The notes under the pieces are model-generated. The model did not search any database, was not told where the DNA came from, and worked only from the letters and a program-made list of their open reading frames with translations. From the NCBI GenBank assembly GCA_009787035.1, contig WRGV01000011.1:3843-10274 (forward strand): DNA of 6,432 nucleotides, given 5' to 3'. The position numbers were made by a program, and so were the translations under genes. The DNA comes from Propionibacteriaceae bacterium (GTDB taxonomy: Bacteria > Actinomycetota > Actinomycetes > Propionibacteriales > Propionibacteriaceae). Of this stretch, positions 1 to 5,587 are shown in pieces (positions within the stretch are counted from its first letter, which is position 1; the number at the start of each line of letters is the position of its first letter).

Positions 1-5
1 CCCCC
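1..5 (-). promoter_or_regulatory. Possible start of the ribosome binding site of nuoL (cut by window edge)
   Basis: A run of G follows the second base of the nuoK TAG stop on the minus strand and continues to the window edge. nuoL follows nuoK in nearly all nuo operons, so this is probably the beginning of its ribosome binding site. Only five bases are visible, so this is inference from position. Confidence 0.35.
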
Positions 6-304
6 TACCGGCTCAACAGCTTGGCTTCGTCCACGCTGCCGGTGTGCCGGCTGCGGAAGATGGTGATCACGATGGCCAGACCGACCACGACCTCGGCCGC
101 GGCGACCACCATCACGAAGAACGTGGCCACCTGCCCGCCCAGGTCACCGTGCTGGTAGGCGGAGCTGACCAGCACGAGGTTGGCGGCGTTGAGCATCAGC
201 TCGATCGACATGAACACGATCAGCGCGTTGCGGCGCACGAGCACGCCGGCCAGGCCGATGGCGAACAGGATCGCCGACAGGATCAGGTAATCGTTCGGGT
301 TCAC
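5..304 (-). CDS. nuoK: NADH-quinone oxidoreductase subunit K (NuoK)
   Basis: NuoK is a three-helix membrane subunit related to MrpC-type antiporter subunits; it belongs to the proton path between NuoH/NuoJ and NuoN. The 99 residues match the family length. Helices fit at about 5-23, 28-48 and 60-83. The two buried glutamates known to matter for proton transfer are present: Glu35 in [13 protein letters not shown] and Glu71 in [11 protein letters not shown] (E36 and E72 in E. coli numbering). The start is GTG within a GTGA overlap with the nuoJ stop, and AAGGGGA lies 6 bases upstream. The TAG stop is followed by a G-run that leads out of the window towards the expected nuoL. Nothing is unusual in the protein. 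Confidence 0.97.
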   Translation of the reverse strand: MNPNDYLILSAILFAIGLAGVLVRRNALIVFMSIELMLNAANLVLVSSAYQHGDLGGQVATFFVMVVAAAEVVVGLAIVITIFRSRHTGSVDEAKLLSR

Positions 305-1251
305 TGCTCGTCCCCTTCGCTCGTGCGGGGCGCCGGCTCCTCGAAGGCCTGCTCGCCCAGCTCATCGGCGGCCGGGGGCGCGGGCAGCGCCGGCGCGGAC
401 CGTTCGATCGGCTCTGGCGCGATCAGCGGTTGGACGGGAATCACGGCCTGGCCGGACACCTCCGCATGCGCGCCCACGATCTCGTTGTGGGCCTCGATGA
501 CGGGCCGGGCCAGCTGCTGGGGATCCAGCACCGACTGGCCGCGCTCGTCCAGCGTCGCCGAGACGGACGTCGGCGCGACCGTGCCGTCCGGAAGCAGGGC
601 CGGATAGTCGACCGAGTTGTGCCGCGCGTACACGCCGGGGCCCGGACGTGGTCCGGGGTGGACGCCCGCGGTCGCGTACGCCCGCATCTGCTCGGCGGCG
701 TGCTCGGTCTGCGTGCGCTTGCGTCCCAGCCGCTCGCGGTGGGCCAGCACCATCGCGCCCAGCGCGGCGGTGATCACCAGCGCGGCGGTCGCCTCGAACG
801 CCAGCACGTAGTGGCTGAACAGCAGCACGGCCAGGCTCTGGGCGTTGCCGCCGCTGGCCGAGTTGACCGAGTCGAGCCCGGCGGGATCACCGACGAACGC
901 GTGTCCGATCGCCGCGATCAGCAGCGCAGCCACGCCCACGGCGGCGATGATCGCCAGCACGAGGTGGCCCTTGATGGCGTCCTTCATCTGTTCGGCGTTG
1001 TCGATGCCGATCAGCATCATCGCGAACACGAACACCATCATGATCGAGCCGGTGTAGACGATCATCTGCGCCACAAACAGGAACGGTGCGTCCAGGCTCG
1101 CGTACAGGATGCCCAGGCCGATCATCAGGCCCGCCAGGCACAGGGCCGAATGCACCATGCGCCGCAGCAGCACCATGCCCAGCCCCAGCAGGACGCAGCA
1201 GGGCGCCACGATCCAGAACGTCACCTGGACGCCGATTGCCATCGCGATCAC
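301..1251 (-). CDS. nuoJ: NADH-quinone oxidoreductase subunit J (NuoJ), with long C-terminal soluble tail
   Basis: NuoJ is a small membrane subunit beside NuoH and NuoK; its third helix takes part in the conformational change linking quinone reduction to proton pumping. Five membrane helices fit at about 9-29, 34-52, 56-82, 96-116 and 143-171. Helix 3 carries the family signature [20 protein letters not shown] with the conserved Tyr66. Residues 172-316 form a soluble tail of about 145 residues, much longer than in E. coli (184 residues in total). It includes [20 protein letters not shown], a motif I recognise from actinobacterial NuoJ, and ends in an acidic, Pro-rich stretch. The start is GTG, overlapping the nuoI stop as GTGA, with GGAGG exactly 6 bases upstream. 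An ATG three codons later would be 15 bases from that site, so GTG is preferred. The stop overlaps the nuoK start, again as GTGA. Confidence 0.96.
   Translation of the reverse strand: MIAMAIGVQVTFWIVAPCCVLLGLGMVLLRRMVHSALCLAGLMIGLGILYASLDAPFLFVAQMIVYTGSIMMVFVFAMMLIGIDNAEQMKDAIKGHLVLAIIAAVGVAALLIAAIGHAFVGDPAGLDSVNSASGGNAQSLAVLLFSHYVLAFEATAALVITAALGAMVLAHRERLGRKRTQTEHAAEQMRAYATAGVHPGPRPGPGVYARHNSVDYPALLPDGTVAPTSVSATLDERGQSVLDPQQLARPVIEAHNEIVGAHAEVSGQAVIPVQPLIAPEPIERSAPALPAPPAADELGEQAFEEPAPRTSEGDEQ
311..317 (-). promoter_or_regulatory. Ribosome binding site of nuoK, supports a GTG start
   Basis: AAGGGGA on the minus strand, 6 bases before the nuoK GTG and inside the last codons of nuoJ. The match is moderate, but the spacing is good and no other start fits the three-helix protein. 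Confidence 0.65.
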
Positions 1252-1832
1252 TTGGCACCTCCCCGTGCGCCGCGGCGGCGCTGGTCCGCCACGACCGGGG
1301 GCCGCGTCGTGGGCACCCGGCGGTCGGGCTGGCCGGTCGGCGGCAGCCCGGTGAAGTAGTCGGTCTCGTCGTTGCCGAGGTAGCGCGGGTGCGGCGGCTG
1401 CGTCATGCCGGCGCCCAGCGGGGCCAGCAGCTCATCCTTGGTGTAGATGAGCGAGTCGCGCGTGCGATCGGCCAGCTTGAACTCGCCGGTCATCGTGAGC
1501 GCCCGCGTCGGGCACGCCTCGATGCACAGTCCGCAGAACACGCAGCGCAGGTAGTTGATCTCGTAGACCCGTCCGTACCGCTCACCCGGCGAGTAGCGCT
1601 CGTCGTCGGTGTTCTCGCCGGCCTCGACGTAGATCGCGTCCGCCGGGCACGCCCAGGCGCACAGCTCACAGCCGACGCACTTCTCCAGGCCGTCCGGCCA
1701 GCGGTTCAGCTGGTGCCGGCCGTGGAAGCGCGGCGCGAAGACCTTCTCCCTGCCCTTCTGAGGGTAGCCCTGCGTGAAGGGACGGCGGAAGATTGTGCGC
1801 AGCGTGATCCAGAATCCGCTCAGCGCGGCCAT
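1248..1832 (-). CDS. nuoI: NADH-quinone oxidoreductase subunit I (NuoI), two 4Fe-4S clusters
   Basis: NuoI is the 8Fe ferredoxin-like subunit that holds clusters N6a and N6b and hands electrons from the NuoG side to N2 in NuoB, close to the membrane and the NuoH quinone chamber. The 194 residues contain an N-terminal amphipathic stretch (about 1-18) of the kind that lies on the membrane. Two CxxCxxCxxxCP motifs follow, with C52, C55, C58, C62 and C97, C100, C103, C107. The wording [17 protein letters not shown] and [23 protein letters not shown] (as separate short motifs in order) is strongly actinobacterial. After the core, [11 protein letters not shown] and QPPHPRYLG lead into an unstructured tail from about residue 163 that ends in a basic Arg/Gly-rich segment ([10 protein letters not shown]). 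The ATG follows the nuoH stop with no gap (TAGATG) and is preceded by a G-run ribosome binding site. The stop overlaps the GTG start of nuoJ. Confidence 0.98.
   Translation of the reverse strand: MAALSGFWITLRTIFRRPFTQGYPQKGREKVFAPRFHGRHQLNRWPDGLEKCVGCELCAWACPADAIYVEAGENTDDERYSPGERYGRVYEINYLRCVFCGLCIEACPTRALTMTGEFKLADRTRDSLIYTKDELLAPLGAGMTQPPHPRYLGNDETDYFTGLPPTGQPDRRVPTTRPPVVADQRRRGARGGAK
1258..1264 (-). promoter_or_regulatory. Ribosome binding site of nuoJ, decides a GTG start
   Basis: GGGGAGG on the minus strand with 6 bases before GTG. The next in-frame ATG would be 15 bases away, so this site supports GTG as the true start of nuoJ. Confidence 0.8.
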
Positions 1833-3188
1833 CTAGCCCACCCCCCTTTCGGCGGCGACCGGTTGGTACGGCCCCGCAGGCTCGGCATCGTCCGGCCCTA
1901 ATCCGTAGCTGTCCCCGAACACCGGCACCCGGTCTCCCAGGGGCGGGGGCACCGGGTAGCCGCCGGCGAACGCGTCGAACGGCGCGGGGGCCTCCGGCTT
2001 GTCCCGGTCGGTCTTGCGGTCGGACAAGAAACCCCAGACATACATGGCGACCAGCACCACCAGCACGACGAACGCGACCACGAGCAGGCGCATCCGGCCC
2101 GTGCCCTCCCCGCCGCGGAACACCGACAGCACCAGGATCCACGCCAGGTTGAACGGGATCAGGATCTTCCAGCCGAAGCCCATGAACTGGTCGTAGCGGA
2201 AGCGCGGCAGCGCGGCCCGCACCCAGACAAACACGGTGACCAGGATCTGCACCTTGATGACGAACCAGATCAGGCCGAACCAGCCCTGATCAAGGTACCC
2301 GCCCCACAAGAAGTTGAACGGCCAGGGCGCCCGGTAGCCGCCGAGGAACAGCGTGGTCGCCACCGCGCAGACCGTGGCCATGTTGATGTATTCGGCCAGG
2401 TAATACAGCGCGTAGCGGAAGCCCGAGTAGTCGGTGATGTGGCCGCTGACCAGCTCGTTCTCGCATTCGGCGAGGTCGAACGGCAGGCGGTTGGTCTCAC
2501 CGAACGCGGCGATCATGTACGTCAGGAAGCTCGGGATGAGCAGCAGGCCGTACCACCCCGGCAGCCGCAGCTCCCAGGTGCCGAACGTCAGCGGGACCGC
2601 CTGCGCACTCACGATGTCGGACGTCGACATCGAGCTGGAGTACATGAACACGGCCACCAGGCTCATGCCCATGGCGACCTCGTAGCTGATCAGCTGTGCC
2701 GAGGCACGCATCGATCCGAGCAGCGAGTACGTGCCGTTGCTGGCCCAGCCGGCCAGCACCAGGCCGTAGATGCCCAGGCCCGCGATCGCCATGACGAACA
2801 GCACCGCGACCGGCAGGTCGGCGACCTGCAGGTTGGTCACGCGTCCGAACACCGACACCTGCCCGCCCAGCGGGATGACGGCCCAGACGGAGAATGCCGC
2901 CAGGCCCGTCAGGAACGGCGCCAGGTTGAACACGAACGGATCGGTGCGGGCCGGACGGAAGTCCTCCTTGAACATCAGCTTGACGCCGTCGCCGACGGCC
3001 TGACACAGGCCGTTGGGGCCGTTCATGATCGGGCCGTGGCGCTGCTGCATCTTGCCGAGCACGCGGCGCTCGTACCACACGTTGAAGATCGTCCACACCA
3101 GCAGGACCACCAGCACAACGATCACCTTGATGACGACCAGCCACCACGGATCGGTGCCGATGACACCGGGCGTTTGCATCGGGATCAT
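1833..3188 (-). CDS. nuoH: NADH-quinone oxidoreductase subunit H (NuoH), with extra C-terminal helix and tail
   Basis: NuoH is the membrane subunit that anchors the peripheral arm and, with NuoB/NuoD/NuoI, forms the ubiquinone or menaquinone chamber at the start of the proton path. It has 451 residues against about 325 in E. coli. Membrane helices can be placed at roughly 18-36, 84-107, 124-147, 164-184, 208-229, 258-283, 303-324 and 340-357, the usual eight. A ninth follows at about 367-387, then a cytoplasmic Pro-rich acidic tail with GGYPVPPP (409-416). Hallmarks are YERRVLGKMQQRHGP, GWASNGTYSLLGSMRASAQ with SYEV (Glu170), and the quinone loop ETNRLPFD followed by E241, E243 and E245. Compared with the usual loop wording, A240 replaces Pro, C242 replaces Ala, H250 replaces Tyr and D253 replaces Glu. 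The start ATG overlaps the nuoG stop and lies 6 bases after GGAGG. A second ATG three codons in is possible but less well spaced. The extra helix and tail are typical of actinobacterial NuoH as I know them. Confidence 0.97.
   Translation of the reverse strand: MIPMQTPGVIGTDPWWLVVIKVIVVLVVLLVWTIFNVWYERRVLGKMQQRHGPIMNGPNGLCQAVGDGVKLMFKEDFRPARTDPFVFNLAPFLTGLAAFSVWAVIPLGGQVSVFGRVTNLQVADLPVAVLFVMAIAGLGIYGLVLAGWASNGTYSLLGSMRASAQLISYEVAMGMSLVAVFMYSSSMSTSDIVSAQAVPLTFGTWELRLPGWYGLLLIPSFLTYMIAAFGETNRLPFDLAECENELVSGHITDYSGFRYALYYLAEYINMATVCAVATTLFLGGYRAPWPFNFLWGGYLDQGWFGLIWFVIKVQILVTVFVWVRAALPRFRYDQFMGFGWKILIPFNLAWILVLSVFRGGEGTGRMRLLVVAFVVLVVLVAMYVWGFLSDRKTDRDKPEAPAPFDAFAGGYPVPPPLGDRVPVFGDSYGLGPDDAEPAGPYQPVAAERGVG
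1841..1849 (-). promoter_or_regulatory. Ribosome binding site of nuoI
   Basis: AAAGGGGGG on the minus strand, 8 bases before the nuoI ATG and inside the end of nuoH. It is a G-run rather than a canonical GGAGG, weaker than the sites of nuoG, nuoH and nuoJ. This is the one junction where stop and start abut instead of overlapping. Confidence 0.6.
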
Positions 3189-5587
3189 GCCACACCTCCC
3201 AGGCTCAGGCGCACGCGGTCACCCGGCTGGGCGGCCACGAATCCGTACGTGCCGGCATCGGCACGCAACGGGATCCACACGACATCGTCCACCATCGGCA
3301 CGACCTCGACCGGGCCGGTCCAGGCGTGCTCGTCGTGCGACAGCGTCGCCAGCGCGCCGGTGACCAGGCCGACCTTGGCGGCCGTCACCGGGGACATGCG
3401 CATCACGACGGCGGGTGCGGCGGCGCGCAGCGCGTCGGCACCGTCCAGGCAGCGCGAATCGTCCAGCAGCGTGCGCCATCCGGCCAACGTGACCTCGATC
3501 GCGTCCTTGTCGAGCACCAGGCGAGGCTGATCGACCGCCAGCGCCTCGGTCTGCGGACGCGGCGAGGGGGTGCCCCGCCAGTCATCCAGCTCGGCGTACG
3601 CGGCGCGGGCCTGCGCCGGATTGCGCATCGCGACGTCCTTGCCCATGGCCTGCGCCAACGCGGCCAGCACGCGGACGTCCGGCATCGGCGAGACGGCGGA
3701 GTCGTCCACGAGCCCGACGTGGCGCACCGCGCCCGTCCAGCTGATGAACGTGCCCTCCTGCTGTTCCAGCAGCGCAACCGGCAACACCACGTCGGCGTAC
3801 CGGGTCGCCAGGGACGCCCGCTGCTCAAGGCTGACGGTGAACGCCCTCGCCAGGGCGCGTTCGGCCTGCTCCGGATCGGGCAGATCGGCCACGTCCAGCG
3901 CGCCGGTCACCAGCGCGACCAGCTCGCCCGCGGCGGCCGCGGCGAGCATCGCCGACGCGTCCATGCCCTTGGAATCCGGGATCGGCATGTTCCACATGGC
4001 GGCCAGCTCGATGCGGGCCTTGATGTCGTCGGCCGCGCGGCCACCGGGCAGCAGACCCGGCAGGCAGCCTGCCCGCACCGCGCCCGGCTCGCCGGCCCGA
4101 CGGGGCACCCAGGCGAAACGCATCCCGGCCTCCTCCGCCAGGCGGGCCACCTCGGACAGCAGGCCGGGCACCAGCGCGGCTCGCTCGCCCACGAGCAGAA
4201 CGGCATCGGGGCCCAGCACGCCGGATTCGGCCATGCCGCGCAGCACCGACACCTCCTCGCCCGGACGGGTCTGGCGCAGGCTCGCGCCCATGCGCCGACT
4301 GCCGCGGCTGAGCAGCGGCGCGATCGTCGTCACCGACAGGCCGCGCTTGCGCCACGCCTTGCGCAGCCGCAGGAAGATCATCGGGCACTCGTCCTCGGGA
4401 TCCAGCGCCAGCAGGACGACCTGCCGCGCCGACTCCAGCTCCGGGTAGCCGATCGCCTCCGGCTGCGGACGCGTCGCCAGCCAGGCCAGGAACGCGGCCT
4501 CCTCCGCGCTGCCTGCGCGGGCACGGAAGTCGATGTTGTTGACCCCCAGCACGGCCCGGGCGAAGCGGGAGTACGCCAGCGCGTTCTCCGTCGTCAGGCG
4601 CCCACCGGGCAGCACGCCGACGCTGCGGCGGGCCTGCACCAGGCCCTTGGCGGCCGTCGCCAGCGCCTCGGGCCAGCTTGCGGGCACCAGCTGGTCGCCG
4701 CGACGCACCAGCGGCGTCGTCAGGCGGTCATCCAGATGACCCGAATGGAAGCCAAATCGTCCCTTGTCGCAGGCCCATTCCTCGTTCACGTCCGGGTCGG
4801 AAGCGGCCAGGCGGCGCTTGACCGCGTAGTGGCGGGCGTCGGTGCGCAGCGAGCAGCCGGCGGCGCAGTTGTCGCACGCCGTCGCGGTGCTGGCCAGGTC
4901 GAACGGACGCGCCTGGAAGCGGTAGTCACGGCTGGTCAGCGCGCCGACCGGGCAGATCTGGACGACGTTGCCGGCGAAGTAGCTGTCGAACGGCTCGCCG
5001 GGCACCGTGCCGATCTGGCTCTTGGCGCCGCGCTCGACCAGCGACAGCGCCGCATCCCCACTGATCTGGTCGAGGAAACGCGTGCAGCGCTGGCACAGGA
5101 CGCAGCGCTCGCGGTCGAGCAGCAGCAGCGAGCCCAGCGGCGTCGGCTTGGGATAGCGGCGCTTGGCGGCGTCGAACCGGCTGTGCTCGCGGCCGTCCGT
5201 CATCACCTGGTTCTGCAGCGGGCACTCGCCCGCCTTGTCGCAGATCGGGCAATCCAGCGGGTGGTTGACCAGCAGGAACTCCAGGATGCCGGCCTGCATG
5301 TCGCGGGCGTTCTGGCTCGTGGCGCCCGTGGCGATCTGCATGCCCGGCATGGCCTCCAGCGCGCAGGCGGGCTGCGGCTTCATCGCGCGGCCGTTGCCGG
5401 CGTCAGGCACGTCCACCAGGCAGGCGCGGCAGGCCGCCACCGGATCGAGCAGCGGATGGTCGCAGAACCGCGGGATCGCCACGCCGGCCTGCTCGGCCGC
5501 GCGGATCACCGGCGTGCCCTTGGGCACCGCCGTCTCGATGCCGTCGATCGTCAGGGTGACCATGTCGGTCGGAGTCTGCTCGCTCAT
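3185..5587 (-). CDS. nuoG: NADH-quinone oxidoreductase subunit G (NuoG)
   Basis: NuoG is the large iron-sulfur subunit of the complex I peripheral arm and carries electrons from NuoF towards NuoI. It has 800 residues, a normal actinobacterial length (E. coli about 900). The N-terminal 2Fe-2S domain has cluster N1b ligands C42, C53, C56 and C75 with the E. coli spacing. Next come the His-Cys3 site of N5 (H109, C113, C116, C122) and the N4 site (C162, C165, C168, C212). A further set C238-x2-C241-x3-C245-x27-C273 matches the N7 cluster seen in E. coli and Thermus. From about residue 285 the protein is a molybdopterin-oxidoreductase-like domain, which in this family is degenerate and serves structurally; I see no obvious Mo-coordinating Cys or Sec motif. 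The ATG start overlaps the nuoF stop as ATGA and has a strong GGAGGTGA ribosome binding site, and the 2Fe-2S domain begins soon after, so the start is well supported. The stop overlaps the nuoH start by 4 bases. Confidence 0.98.
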   Translation of the reverse strand: MSEQTPTDMVTLTIDGIETAVPKGTPVIRAAEQAGVAIPRFCDHPLLDPVAACRACLVDVPDAGNGRAMKPQPACALEAMPGMQIATGATSQNARDMQAGILEFLLVNHPLDCPICDKAGECPLQNQVMTDGREHSRFDAAKRRYPKPTPLGSLLLLDRERCVLCQRCTRFLDQISGDAALSLVERGAKSQIGTVPGEPFDSYFAGNVVQICPVGALTSRDYRFQARPFDLASTATACDNCAAGCSLRTDARHYAVKRRLAASDPDVNEEWACDKGRFGFHSGHLDDRLTTPLVRRGDQLVPASWPEALATAAKGLVQARRSVGVLPGGRLTTENALAYSRFARAVLGVNNIDFRARAGSAEEAAFLAWLATRPQPEAIGYPELESARQVVLLALDPEDECPMIFLRLRKAWRKRGLSVTTIAPLLSRGSRRMGASLRQTRPGEEVSVLRGMAESGVLGPDAVLLVGERAALVPGLLSEVARLAEEAGMRFAWVPRRAGEPGAVRAGCLPGLLPGGRAADDIKARIELAAMWNMPIPDSKGMDASAMLAAAAAGELVALVTGALDVADLPDPEQAERALARAFTVSLEQRASLATRYADVVLPVALLEQQEGTFISWTGAVRHVGLVDDSAVSPMPDVRVLAALAQAMGKDVAMRNPAQARAAYAELDDWRGTPSPRPQTEALAVDQPRLVLDKDAIEVTLAGWRTLLDDSRCLDGADALRAAAPAVVMRMSPVTAAKVGLVTGALATLSHDEHAWTGPVEVVPMVDDVVWIPLRADAGTYGFVAAQPGDRVRLSLGGVA
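3195..3199 (-). promoter_or_regulatory. Ribosome binding site of nuoH
   Basis: GGAGG on the minus strand, 6 bases before the nuoH ATG and within the last codons of nuoG. It decides for the first ATG rather than the one three codons downstream. Confidence 0.8.

Noticed and set aside
1240..1242. ATG three codons into nuoJ as an alternative start
   Set aside because: The GGAGG site is 15 bases away, while GTG is 6 bases away and forms the same GTGA overlap as at nuoK.
430..1359. Plus-strand open frame of 309 codons opposite nuoJ and the end of nuoI
   Set aside because: Low-complexity His/Arg/Gln/Asp-rich translation typical of an antisense shadow, with no recognisable family and no credible ribosome binding site.
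2439..3530. Plus-strand open frame of 363 codons opposite nuoH
   Set aside because: Same shadow pattern; the opposite strand encodes a clear nine-helix NuoH.
3185..4740. C-terminal part of NuoG as a working formate dehydrogenase-like molybdoenzyme
   Set aside because: No catalytic Cys/Sec motif is evident, and the N-terminal cluster set and operon position fix it as NuoG, whose domain is degenerate in known members.
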